From the NCBI GenBank assembly GCA_958450325.1, contig OY288259.1, forward strand, positions 59,980,987-60,044,986: DNA of 64,000 bases, in the 5' to 3' direction. This DNA comes from Agrostemma githago (Eukaryota > Streptophyta > Magnoliopsida > Caryophyllales > Caryophyllaceae). Each line of letters begins with the position of its first letter. Position 1 is the stretch's first letter. The notes under the pieces were generated by a model that was not told the origin of the DNA, did no database searches, and worked only from the letters and a program-made list of their open reading frames with translations. Shown here piece by piece: positions 24,246 through 35,639 of the stretch. The position numbers were made by a program, and so were the translations under genes.

Positions 24246-26830
24246 CACTACAAGAAATACTGTCCCAGGCGTCCGCCTAATTGGCGTCCTTGGCATGTGG
24301 ACGCCTAAATGGCGTCCGAAAAGTCCACCGGGCGTCCGTTGTCAGACGCCGGACTTGGCGTCCGACTGAAGATGAGGATGGCTGAAGTTGAGGACAAAAG
24401 GCGTCCACAGTCGGACGCCATTTAGGCAAAATGGCGTCCGCTGTCGGACGCCAATTGACGTCCGCATGTGGCGTCCGACAGCGGACGCCATCTGTCTTCA
24501 GTGTGGCGTCAAATACCCGCTGCCCCCCCTCTCCCCCTTCATTTCCTAAAAAAAAAAATCGCTCTCTTCCTTTTCCCTCTACACTCGCCGACCCAAATCC
24601 CTCATTTTTCATCCTTTCTTCCTTATTTTCGGTATATTTTCTTACTTTATTTCGTTTCTATTTAATTTAATTAGTTCATATTCTTCATTGTTAGGGTTAT
24701 TTGTTGATAGTTATTAGTTAATTTCGTTTAGGTCTAAATTTCGATTAGGTTGATTAGTTTAGGCCAAGTTCGATTAGGTTGATTAGTTTATCCCAAACTC
24801 GATTAGTTAGATTATTTTTGCCCATCACTATTTTGACTAGGGTTTGATCAATTTGGTTTAAGCCCGTGAGGTTTTGTGTGACTTAAGACGGACCAAAAGG
24901 TGTCGTAATAATGCCGGATTTTCCCGAAACCACTTCTATCTTGATCGGGGTTGTGAATAGGTGTTAGCGGCGCTTTCGGAATTTTGATATCTGTATCCTA
25001 AAATTTGACCCTTTTTTGACCTGTTTAAGCTGTTTCTGTGTGCCCTAAGCCATGAATTGTTGTGTTTTGTTCGGTTGAATTGGGTTTACATTATATTGAT
25101 AAATTAGCTAGGGTTTTTGTAAATTGGGATTAAATTGTGATTAAATTCGGTGACTAATTTTTTTAAGGAATTGAGTTTACTAAATTTTTGTAAGGTCAAT
25201 TCTAAATTAATAATACATTTGGGTTTACTTTGACATATTAGTTAGAGAAATTAAGTTTAAATTAAATGGTGATTAAATATTCATTTAGTAAGTTATAAAT
25301 TAAAGTAGGGAAATTAAACTTTAATATGTTATATATATTTTTTGAACATAGAAAATGAAGAGAATTGAACGGAAATGGATGTACGAGGGAAGACTTGATA
25401 AAAAGAGATGTCCAACCGTCGAATTTTTGAGGGGTGTCGAGTCATTTGTCGAGGTCGCTAAAAAGTCGGTAGACTACGCATCGAGGGGGGAGGTTAGGTG
25501 TCCGTGTACTAAATGCAAGAACCTAAAATTTCTTGAGGTCCCTGTAGTGAAGGAACATGTCATCTATAGTGGTTTTTCACCCGATTACTATTATTGGATT
25601 TGTCATGGTGAGTCATCTCAGTCTGAGGGAACCGAAAACCATCACGATGAGGGGGGATTGAGAGGTATGATAGTTGATGTTGTGGAGTGCAACTTGTTTA
25701 ACTCACCTAACCCACGAGACTCACCTAGCCCACGAGACTCACCCAACCCACAGGATTCACCTAACCCACAAGAGCCTAACCGTCGAGCGAAGGCGTTTTT
25801 TGACATGTTGGAAGCTTCGGAGAAACCGTTATACGGAGGGTGCGATGTGACTTTGTTAGAAGTCGCGTCTATGGTAGTTAGCCTTAAATGTGAGTTCAAC
25901 CTGCCCTTTGCTTGTGTCGATGGTATTGCTGCCTTACTCGAGAGAGTTATTCCAAAAGACAATATCATGACCCGATCATTCTACACAACCAAAAAGGTTG
26001 TGAAGGGACTTCAACTCCCGCATCAAAAGATTGACGCTTGTCCAGATGGGTGCATGCTATTTTGGAAGGACGATGCGATGCTTGATGAATGTAGGAGATG
26101 TGGTAAGGGTAGGTATAAGATGGTCGAGGGGGATATTGCTTTGAGAGGTAGAAAAGGGAAAAGTAGTGTCAGGGGTAAGAAACCAATCCCAATAAGTCAG
26201 CTTACGTACTTCCCTATTGCACCTAGGCTTCAGAAATTGTACGCCACAAAAACCATAGCTGAGCAAATGCGGTGGCACAAGGAGGACATTAGGGTACTAG
26301 GGAAGATGTGTCATCCGAGTGACGGTGAGGAGTGGAAGCGTTTTGATAGACTACATCCCCACTTTGCGTTAGAACCCCGAAATGTAAGGCTTGGGTTGTG
26401 CACTGATGGATTTGCACCGTTCGGTCAATTTGGTAAATCGTACTCTTGCTGGCCAGTGATGATCACACCTTACAACCTACCTCCTTGGTTGTGTTTGAAG
26501 CAACCTACCTCCAGGGGACACTATAATGGCGTCCGACTGCGGACGCCGGATGTTCGTGAGTGGCGTCCACAGTCGGTCGCCAACTTCAGGCCCCAGGCGT
26601 CCGACAGTGGACGCCACTCAGAGGCACATGGCGTCCACAGTCGCTCGCCAGCTTGGCGTCCACTGTCGGTCGTCATTCGTCCTGGCGTCCAATAGTGGAC
26701 GCCCCTTTCAAAAAAGGGCGAGTAGGCGTGGCTTCCGCTTTCTGGCGTCTGTTTGCGGACGCCCTGCGCCTTATGGCGTCCACTGTCGGTGCCCACCAGG
26801 TGGACGCCGAGGACAGTTATTCTTGTAGTG
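24246..26830 (+). mobile_element. CACTA (EnSpm-type) transposon, internally deleted
   Basis: A 2585-bp element begins CACTACAAGAAATACTGTCC and ends GGACAGTTATTCTTGTAGTG, with TTT on both sides (24243-24245, 26831-26833), the 3-bp duplication typical of CACTA. Subterminal regions at both ends are packed with GGCGTCC and GGACGCC words in both orientations, the expected transposase-binding arrays. It encodes only the N-terminal part of a TNP2-type transposase. Confidence 0.9.
25355..26695 (+). pseudogene. Truncated TNP2-type CACTA transposase
   Basis: An open frame of 446 codons. Residues about 8-85 match the transposase-associated domain (WMYEGRLDKKR..., Cys-rich CPCTKCKN, YSGFSPDYYYWICHGE). 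Four near-repeats of SPNPRD/SPSPRD/SPNPQD/SPNPQE follow at about 116-140. Residues about 145-385 correspond to the start of TNP2 (CPDGCMLFWKDDA, CRRCGKGRYK, FPIAPRLQKLYAT, GLCTDGFAPFGQFGKSYSCWPVM). At about 26505 the frame runs into the GGCGTCC subterminal array, so the rest of TNP2, including the catalytic acidic residues, is gone and the last 60 or so residues are not transposase. It cannot act alone. Confidence 0.82.
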
Positions 26831-26834
26831 TTTA

Positions 26835-27440
26835 TAACTTCAACTCATTCATTGTAGAACTTCAAAGCATAACAATTACAACTTTATATATAACTGCTGG
26901 AAAGTTGAACATTATTACTACTCTGTAAAAACATACAACGACACGCTTGGAACTTTAATTCAAATTATTTACAACTCCAACTCTCAATTTATGAAACTTC
27001 AACTCTAAACTTCTAAGACTTCAAAACACGTATACTTGCATCTTCAGTGCATGACTTTCAATATTTAAATAACAGTTTGTTTGGAACTTTAATTCAGCTG
27101 CAATGCAACTTCAGTACATTACATTTACAACGTCATAGTTAACTGGTGTACATTCAAAACAATCTACCACACACTTGCAACTTCAGTTCAAAAACATTAC
27201 AACTTCAACTCTCAGTTTCTGAAACTTCGACATCATGCCCTTTTGATTCGTAAAACATAACTTTGAAACTTTAAGCCCTTCTCTTTACAACTTCAGTGCA
27301 CAACGTCTACAACTTCATAATTAAATGGTAGAATGTTCATTTTTCTTCTGCTCATATATTCAACTGTAGCTTGAAACTTCAATTCCAAGACCTTAGAACT
27401 TCAACTCTCATCTTCTAAAACTTCATAATACGTGTCCCAT
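26835..27440. repeat. AACTTCA-type degenerate tandem array, right of the CACTA element
   Basis: Runs of AACTTCAACTC, AACTTTAATTCA and CAACTTCAGTTCA recur every 30-60 bases. They continue the array at 24100-24240 that the CACTA element interrupted. Confidence 0.6.
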
Positions 27441-29324
27441 ATATTCTCCTCAATTTCAACTATAACACTGTCAACAACACAAAACGCAATTCTTAGACTC
27501 ATACGAAGTTAGTTCCCACGGAGTATCTAATAATCAATCAAGATAACAAACTAACCCTCTCAAAGTAGGGTTAATCCCTAATTAGTCGAACTGGGTAAAG
27601 GAAAAATGGATTACTCGTGTTAGGATTAATCCCTAATAGAATAAAAAAGAAGCCTGAGAAAATCACTCGTGAACAAAATCAGCACGAATGCAATGAAGAA
27701 AATCAGAACAAAAACATGAGTTGAAGAAAATATATGGAACAAACCCAGTAGTCATATCAACTAAAAAAATCTGCAAGGAAAGACAAAACCCACAACAATG
27801 GTAACCACAAATCCTTCAAAAAAATCTCTAGTTTATAATAAAAAAAATCGAAATTCTGCACCGATGTACAGAGCCCACAACTTCGAATAAGAAATTTAGC
27901 ATTTGGCATACACAACACACAAACATGCAATAAGAAATTTAGCATTTTGCCTACTCATTTAGCATTATAGGAGCTTCATTTATAATCAAAAAATTAGGGG
28001 TTATTAGGTTTAATTCCTAATTAGGTCAAGTGGTTAAATAAAACATGGATCACACAAAATTAGGGATAAATCCGTAATAGGTTTAGTCTGAAATTAGGGA
28101 TTACTCGGGAAACCATAAACTCAATACGAAAAAATTAGGGTTACTCAGTGAAAAAAAGAAGCATAACATGAAAATTAGGGTTACTCAAATTTCAAATTAG
28201 GGATTACGGTTCTGAATATGCTAAATTGACAGTATGATTTACCTGAAATGAAGAAATATAATGGAGATGAAGAAATGGAGGTGCTTTGACGGAGATTCTT
28301 GAAACATAGATTCTTGATTCTTGAGATTTGATAATGGATAACTGAAGAGAAGAGAGGAGTTTCGTGGAGTAGTGAAGAGATGGGTTGGAGAGAGGAGTTT
28401 CGTGGAGTAGTGAAGAGATGGGTTGGAGAGAGTAATCAATTATAAGCAGAGTAATCAATTGTGGTGGGAAAACAGAGGGTGAGAAAAAAGAGATGCATGG
28501 AAAACGTAAACATTCATTTTATTTTTTTAAAAATAATTATATATATCAACAAATCTAGGTCATCCATCTCTATTTAATCTGACGGCTAAGATTGAAACTT
28601 AGGACCTTAAATATATAATGGGAGCTTATATGATCTCCCCTCTCTATATATATATCTAAAATTTGAGTAACCCTAATTTGAAATCTTACTATTAATTTCG
28701 GACTGAGATTATGGTTTTTTATGTTTACAATCAAAAAAGTTAGGGTTTTTTATGTTTGCAATTGAAGTTAGTTTAAAATAAAAAAAAATTAGAGGTTTTT
28801 AGGTTTAGAATCGAAATTCCTTATAAATCATAAAAATCAAGGGTTTTTTAGATTTAGAATCGAAGTTCGTTTAAAATCAGATTAAAGTACTGTTAGGCTG
28901 ATTTCGTTTAATATTAAAAAAAATTAGGGGTTTTTGTGTGTATTGTTGTGGGTTTTATTTCATATTCAATATTTGTGTGTATTAGGCTGATTTCGTTTCA
29001 TATTTCCACCTTTTTCATTTATTTTCAATATTATATGTTAATTGATATTTGTTTCATTATGTTTTTGATTTTTATTGTCCTTTTACTCGATTTTCTTTTT
29101 TTTTTGTCATTGAAATTGTTTCCGTCTTAATTTTTTAATTAAATGTTTTTCAATTAATATAGTATATGTTTTTCAATTAATAATTGCAGATTTCTGATGA
29201 AGATGAAGAATTAAAAATGGAGATGAAGACGAAGAGGAAGAATTAAAAATGGAGATGAAGACGAAGAGAAAGAATTAAAAATGGAGATGAAGACCGGACG
29301 AGCTTTGTAAATGACTTGCTTTTT

Positions 29325-29740
29325 TTATATATTTGTAACTTCAGTTCACATATTTTGTAACTTCAGTTCACATATTTTATAACTTCAGATCGTACATTGT
29401 AACTTCAGTCCATATATTTGTAACTTCAGTTCACATATTTTGTAACTTCAGTTCACATATTTTGTAACTTCAGATCGTATATTGTAACTTCAATTCTAAT
29501 CAGTTCATATATTTTTGTAATTTCACTTTACATATTTTGTAACTTCAGTTTATATGTTTTGTAATTTCAGTTCATATGTTTTGTAACTTCAGATCATATA
29601 TTGTAACTCAAATCCATTTTTTGTAACTTCAATTCTAATCATTTCATATATTTTTATAACTTCAGTTTATATATCATGTAACTTCAGTTCATATATTTTG
29701 CAACTTCAGATCATATATTGTAACTCCAATCATGTTCGTA
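29325..29740. repeat. AACTTCAGTTCATATATTTTGT tandem array
   Basis: At least a dozen imperfect units of about 22 bases (TTTGTAACTTCAGTTCACAT and variants, some with CAGATCATATATTG). Opposite the array at 26835-27440 it may form the second arm of the composite element. Confidence 0.7.
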
Positions 29741-30183
29741 TATCATTCACTTGAAATCATTTAAAAAAAACTCCTACTAATCAACAAAATGAATGGTGAT
29801 GAAGATAAAATCAAAACAAAACAAGAAGAGAATAAATTAGAGTAATTAAAAAAATCTGATTTTTTTTTTTAAAATTATGATTGTATGGAATTGAAGAAGA
29901 GAGAAGATATTATTGGTAGAATAGTTAATTTTTTTTTTTGAGAAATAGTTAATTAGTGTGAGGAGTTATTGGTTATAGGTAGAAGAGTTAATTAGGAGTT
30001 AATTAATTAGTGTGGTGGAAGGAGAGAGAAAAGATTATGGGTGGTAGTAAATGGATAACAAGTGTGAATTAGGATGAAAATTTATGTTTTTAGATCTAAT
30101 CTCAACCCTACATCATTTCTTATCCAATGGCCAACAATGGGACTTATGCACTTAAAATTAGTCATGGCCTTATTAGAACTCCA

Positions 30184-30186
<3 letters not shown>

Positions 30187-30241
<55 letters not shown>
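30187..30241. repeat. (TA)n microsatellite
   Basis: About 27 TA units, the right border of the nested insertions; LTR sequence resumes immediately after it. Confidence 0.95.
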
Positions 30242-30244
<3 letters not shown>

Positions 30245-31411
30245 ATGAGACACATTATCAATACTCCATCATCCAAATCTCTTTGACAAATTCTGAGTAT
30301 ACCATCGAGTTTCAACTCCTAATGGTTTAGTACACAACCTTTTAGGAGTGTTGTGTGACCTTGGGGGACGATGCTCATTCCGATTTGTACCGTAGTTAGG
30401 GCGATTTCGTTTCTCATTCAGTGACCTTCATACCACGACACAACAACGTATATTCTCTAGTTATATATCGCCCCTATGGTGACCCTATATTTCCAACAGA
30501 GATATGAGGCACAATATTGCGTATAAAATCTTTATCTAAAAAATTATTGCTCACCGATTATAGCGGCTATAGGAGATTTTACACGTGAAATGATCATCTT
30601 TCTTACAAAGATACTCCGTACTCCATAATGAATTTATTAATAAATGAACGATTTTTCTACATAATAAGTTAATTAAGACAAAAATCGTTATTATTATTTG
30701 ATGATTCGTGTACCTACCGTGATAATCGCCACATGAACGTGAATGAATGAATGAGGAATGATTGTGATTATGGGAGTTATTGTTTCCTAAAATCATGAGA
30801 GTTATTTTAGGATACTAAATCTTCCTCTTTTTTTTTTAAAAAAAAAAAATACAAAATATTAGGATGCATCTTGTCCATCAATCCTCATCCCATCCAACGG
30901 ATGGATGAGGACTTAGGGACTCAACATATATAAGGGGACTCATTAGAACCCATCTCTATAATATATATATATATATAAATAAGAGAATGAATATGAGACA
31001 CATTATCAATACTCCATCATCCAAATCTCTTTGACAAATTCTGAGTATACCATCGAGTTCAACTCCTAATGGTTGAGTACACAACCTTTTAGGAGTGTTG
31101 TGTGACCTTGGGGGACGATGCCCATTCCGATTTGTACCGTAGTTAGGGCGATTTCGTTTCTCATTCAGTGGCCTTCATACCACGACACAACAACGTATAT
31201 TCTCTAGTTATATATCGCCCCTATGGTGACCCTATATTTCCAACAGAGATATGAGGCACAATATTGCATATAAAATCTTTATCTAAAAAATTATTGCTCA
31301 ACGATTATAGCGGCTATAGGAGATTTTACACGTGAAATGATCATCTTTCTTACAAAGATACTCCGTACTCCATAATGAATTTATTAATAAATGAACGATT
31401 TTTCTACATAA
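30242..31411. repeat. Direct duplication of LTR right half plus peptide-unit 3' flank
   Basis: 30242-30655 and 30987-31411 are near-identical (each contains GGGGGACGATG, CGCCCCTATGGTGACCCTAT, CCAACAGAGATATGAGGCAC). Between them, 30730-30975 is a copy of the right end of element 1 (compare 23225-23475), ending in a short TA run. The part after CCAACA matches the 3' flank of copy C at 38615-38780, so these are the remains of unit 2 of the peptide array. Confidence 0.75.
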
Positions 31412-32217
31412 TCCTCTTTTCCACTAAAAGAATAACAACTCTTAAGTTTTTTCCCGCCTACTTCACATGGACTATTGTTTGGGCTATCTTGGTTGGGTCA
31501 TTTAGCTGTTAAGGTGGTTGGGTTTCCATCATTCGTCTACTTAACTATGTATTTAACTTGATAAATATATCAATCTATAATTATGCCATAGATTACATAC
31601 TTGGAAGTTTACTATAATGTCATTATCTTTGTGACAAAAAAAATATATTCGGTGGGAGTTATTTTCGAGATGAATTTTTTTACTTTAATTTCTACAAAAA
31701 TATATAAAATATGGAGTATACCAATAAACTTTCTGTGATTTTTTTTCACAAATTAAATCATAGAGTGAGTTCATATGATACGTGGGATGACTCATTTTAT
31801 TAAAAAAATAAAAATAAAAAAATCCTTCATTTAGTATTGAAAAAGTAGGACTTTTTTTACTACAAAAAAATTGTTTCGCCATAACAACTAAAAAAATCAT
31901 CAGTACACTTTTTTATTTTATAAAATAGTACTCTGTAATTGAAAAGAGAAATGAATATGTATCTTTAAATTCAAGATGACATATACGGAGCATAAGAAAT
32001 ATACGTAATATTTTCTTTAAAATACACATTTAATGACATTTCAAAACATTATCCAATTATCTTGATTTGTTTTGAAATGTCAAAAATATTTTCATATATA
32101 CTTACACGTACCATTGTTAGATTAATAAAAATAAAAGAATTGAAAATCTAAAATGAAATATGCTATAAAATAAATCTATTAACAATACCGTGCATCATTG
32201 CACGGGGTCTATACTAG
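31412..32217 (+). mobile_element. Non-autonomous Helitron
   Basis: An 806-bp insert starts TC (TCCTCTTTTCCAC) and ends with the hairpin CCGTGCATCATTGCACGG, about 9 bases, then CTAG. It lies between A (31411) and T (32218). The empty site is seen at 30660-30680 and near 38780, where the flank runs on without interruption (TAAGTTAATTAAG). 5'-TC, 3' hairpin plus CTRR and A/T insertion are the Helitron signature. No RepHel coding. Confidence 0.85.
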
Positions 32218-32402
32218 TAAGTTAATTAAGAGTACAAAAATCGTTATTATTATTTGATGATTCGTGTACCTACCGTGATAATCGCCACATGTATATAATT
32301 GTACAATGATATTCTACTAAATATCTATAAAATCATGGAATATAATCGTCCCCTAATTATAATATCTCTACATATGGATAAATATCGCAATATAATAATA
32401 TA

Positions 32403-33909
32403 CTAGTGCAAAATCCGTGCCCACGCAAGATTTTTTTAATTGATTTGTTTATATAAATAGGTTAGTGACTTACAAAATCAATTATATTCCCTTCGTTTGA
32501 GTCAATAACTTACCTTTTTTTGAGTGTTTAGTCAACCGTTCGCGTTTCTATTTTTAAAATAAATTTACCTTTACTTTTTTTTTTCCAGCATAATAAAAAC
32601 AATTATTTTCTCATTATCTTTTTTTTATGTATAGATTAATATTGTATTATGATGAAATGAGTATAAAATTACTAACGGGGTCACTCATGTAATAAATACG
32701 ATATAATGTTCACGCTTTTCTTAATTATGAAAGAATATTTTATCATTTTGGGTTCACTTTCAACCTTACTATTTTCGTTATGTTTATTAATTATCGTACC
32801 TATATTAGAAAAGACTAAACAAAACTTTGTAAATTTAGCATTTAGTAGAATATTTTAAGAAAAAAATTTGTTTCTAAATTTTAGGGATTATGATTAGAAG
32901 TGGTTTTTTAAATTTATAGATCTGTCAAAATTTGACTCGACTCGTAAACTTGACCCATTATTTTAGATTCAAGAATAAGACCCTAAATTTTGACCCGTGA
33001 TCCATTTAGCTTGAACCCAAAATGTTTCGTCAAAACCCGACCTGAATTATTCATGATCTGTCATTAAAATTATCATATATTATATTTTAAATAATAATAA
33101 AAAACTTATCAACTTTTTTATATTATAAATTACAAAAGTAATAAAATAATAATTTTAGATCAATTTTATAGCATTTAATGATAAACTATTTATCGAATAA
33201 TATAGTGTTTTACAATTTTTTACTTATAAAATTCGGTAATTAATTAATTAATTTAATAACTTTAGTGATATTAAATACGATTAGTACTAAAAAACTACTT
33301 GTATTTTTAATTGATAAAATGTAGGGCATCGAATATTATATATGTGCATTATTATGACCTTAACCCGACCAATGACATTTATTTGACCCGATACGTAACT
33401 TTCTCATCCCGTATGACGTAACCGATTCGACCCATTTGACATGTATATTAAAAAATATGGAATAGATTTTTATTTATTATATTACAATTATTTTTTTTTT
33501 CTCCAATATATGTGATAGGTAGAATTGATAAAGATAATAAAAGTTTTGGTTATTGAATGGATAAATATTTAACAATTGGGCTTCTAAGAATTTAGACAAA
33601 AACTTATTTGTCAAGCCCAATTTAGATAAGGAAGGAATAGAATTTTGGCGGGAAAGTTGAAAAGACTATATTGCCCCTTGGTTTTTGTTTTAGTGAATAG
33701 GGGATATGTGATAGGTAGAATTGATAATTATGATAAAGATAATAAAAGTTTTGGTTATTGTATGGATAAATATTTAACAATTGGGCTTCTAAGAATTTAG
33801 ACAAAAACTTATTTGTCAAGCCCAATTTAGATAAGGAAGGAATAGGATTTTGGCGGAAAAGTTGAAAAGACTATATTGCCCATTGGTTTTTGTTTTAGTG
33901 AATAGGGGA
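32403..33909 (-). mobile_element. Second Helitron-like element, reverse orientation, with duplicated end
   Basis: The insert starts CTAG (32403-32406) after A, with a CGTGCCCACG stem nearby, and ends GA before T33910, so on the minus strand it reads TC...CTAG. Its 5' terminus (minus strand TCCCCTATTCACTAAAAC) is present twice: 33510-33707 and 33708-33909 are a roughly 200-bp tandem duplication, and the 5' end resembles that of 31412-32217. The interior is AT-rich and non-coding. The stem is weaker than in the first Helitron. Confidence 0.65.
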
Positions 33910-33910
33910 T

Positions 33911-34000
33911 GATACTCCGTATGAATTACGAGAGGCAAATCTTCCTCGACGTAGGAAGACTTGTTGTTTATATCAAACAACAAAATTGGTTTGGGTTGGT
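33911..34000 (-). pseudogene. Exon-2 fragment of a copy-C-like cysteine-rich peptide gene
   Basis: It matches the 3' end of copy C exon 2 (38985-39070) over about 90 bases (GATACTCCGTATGAATTA, CTTCCTCGACGT, ATCAAACAACAA). On the minus strand the frame reads N-Q-F-C-C-L-I-stop: the first Cys of CCC is Phe and CAG has become TAA. The rest of exon 2 and exon 1 are missing; at about 34000 the sequence switches to the A/B-type 3' flank. This is unit 2 of the array. Confidence 0.75.
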
Positions 34001-34025
34001 ACTTGCAAGTTGTATATCTTGCAAC

Positions 34026-34610
34026 AAGGAACAACATGGAGAAATCTTTCTCCCAAAAAAAACCCTACTTTTCCTTCTCGATCTGGGGCCTCCATCGATG
34101 ATTATTCGATGGTAAGCCCCAAAAATTGTTTACCAAATCTTATTCAATAAAAGTCTCTCTTTTATGAGAGTTGTATGTTTTCGTCTTTTTTTTCAAGATT
34201 TTTTCCTTTATTTCGAGGTTTCAGTCCTTTACATTAGTATAGGGCTTAGATTTCAAGAAGTGTGTGCAAGATCATTAGAGCAATGGAATCCCTACGTACG
34301 ACGATGCAATTGAGGTCAGATCTCGGTCTACTATTTGTCAAAATAGAGGAAGTTCATCATCTTGGAGGCTATTTCATCATATCTATAGATTCCTTCGCGA
34401 AAGGCTGTGTCAATATACATCGATATATAGAAGGCTATGCAGAAGCGCATTATTCTAATAGTGATCTTTGTCTCAATGATGTTATTTATTTATTTTTCAC
34501 AAATCTGTATTCAGTTCAATTTGACATCGTTTGTAGATGTCGGATGACTTACTATTAATGATATTGATCTTCACTTTCAAAAAAAAAAAAAAAGGAACAA
34601 CATGGAGAAA
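34026..34610 (+). mobile_element. Poly(A) retroposon with 19-bp target duplication
   Basis: AAGGAACAACATGGAGAAA occurs at 34026-34044 and 34592-34610. The insert (34045-34591, 547 bp) ends in a run of about 14 A. The undisturbed site is visible next to copy A (18855-18880). A 98-codon ORF (34262-34558) has an AMESLRTTMQLRSDLG stretch faintly like LINE RNase H, but it could also be a retroposed transcript. Confidence 0.8.
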
Positions 34611-34951
34611 AAAATTGAAAGACCGAAATTTCTTTAACAACCCCTCGATTATTAAATGTGAACAAAAAAAAATATACGAAGTAATATGATAGAAATATAC
34701 TCCATAGAATATATAAACATAAATATAAAATCAATATTCGTATTGTATTATTATTAATTGATGATTCGTATGTCTAACGTATAATCACCACACATATATA
34801 CATGCCCTCCATATATAATAATATAATGATAATAATATCGAGAGGGTCCACTTGAGAGTTCGTGATATTGGGGGCTAACGAACCATCTCAAGGCGATGGT
34901 TGATGCCCGTTATATTCTATTAGTATCCCTCCTTATAAAATCTCGATATTA

Positions 34952-35456
34952 TTATCGGTGGAGAATCTTCCTTGTGGCGGGGGGAAGAGTCGTCTGTATC
35001 TGACAACAACATTGATTTGGGTTCGAACAATAATAATCTTTGGAGTGTCGATCTGTATCGAAGCAAACGTCTCGACATGAATAAGGCCTACCAGGATCAC
35101 AGCTCTTCCCTAGAGGCGCTAGAACAACACATTTAATTGATACTTCACCATTTGCAATCCCTGCTTCATATAATTCAAAGTATACAATCAAGTATTTAAT
35201 TACATGATCAGAAATAACATCATATACGTACAATTTATACAAATAATAAACAATTTTTTTAACGTAGGTTGTTACATATTAACATGATTAATTAATATGC
35301 ATGGTAAATATGATTAATATTTCAATTTCTCATGATGATAATAATATAATTAACACGTTAGAAAAATCGAGGATAAAAAAGATACACCGTACACTCACCA
35401 TTCGATAGAAGAAGAACTATCATCGCAATTAGTAGGAAAAGTTGAGGAGACTTCAT
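34952..35456 (-). CDS. Small secreted cysteine-rich peptide, defensin-like layout (copy B)
   Basis: Exons 35456-35399 and 35160-34952 with the same phase-1 junction as copy A give 88 residues. The signal peptide is MKSPQLFLLIAMIVLLLSN; the mature part has the same eight Cys and spacing as copy A (C-x9-C-x7-C-x3-C-x11-C-x5-CCC). It ends KILHR, one residue longer than copy A because the stop is shifted by one codon. Differences from A are single residues (Thr/Ser before Cys3, Arg/His in the C4-C5 loop, Arg/Gln after CCC). The intron is short (238 bp) and lacks the MITE of copy A. The 5' leader contains a duplicated ACACCAAATCGCT. A separate ORF beginning in the intron would give a wrong N-terminus; the spliced start is better supported because it is shared by all four copies. 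Confidence 0.75.
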
Positions 35457-35559
35457 TGTTTTTCTTCAACTTATTAACTCAATCAAACACACCAAATCGC
35501 TCAAAAAAATAAATTAAAAAATAAATTAAAAAAATAAATAAACACCAAATCGCTTTTTA

Positions 35560-35600
35560 TGTCAAAAACCGAGAACGTTCATATATATATATATATAGAG
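35560..35600 (-). promoter_or_regulatory. Conserved promoter block of copy B
   Basis: Minus strand GAACGTTCTCGGTTTTTGAC (near 35579-35560) follows a TATATATA run (35582-35597), aligned with the same block before copies A, C and D. Confidence 0.55.
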
Positions 35601-35639
35601 AGAGAGGGAGAGCGCTTTGACAAAGGATGATGAATATAT

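Larger units (their letters stand above)
23489..30186. mobile_element. Composite (TA)n-flanked element 2 with AACTTCA arrays, host of the CACTA element
   Basis: The left end reads GGGGAGTTCTAATAAGG after a TA run; the right end (30160-30186) reads CCTTATTAGAACTCC inverted. A second pair of inverted borders with a TA run lies at 28625-28660, and TTTGAGTAACCCTAATTTG (28666) mirrors AAATTAGGGTTACTCAAATT (28175-28195), so it may be two fused elements. It holds degenerate AACTTCAGTTC arrays. Short ORFs are not gene-like. Confidence 0.5.

Noticed and set aside
24277..24612. ORFs in the GGCGTCC-rich zone of the CACTA element (also 26521-26928)
   Set aside because: They translate subterminal repeats of the transposon, in several frames at once.
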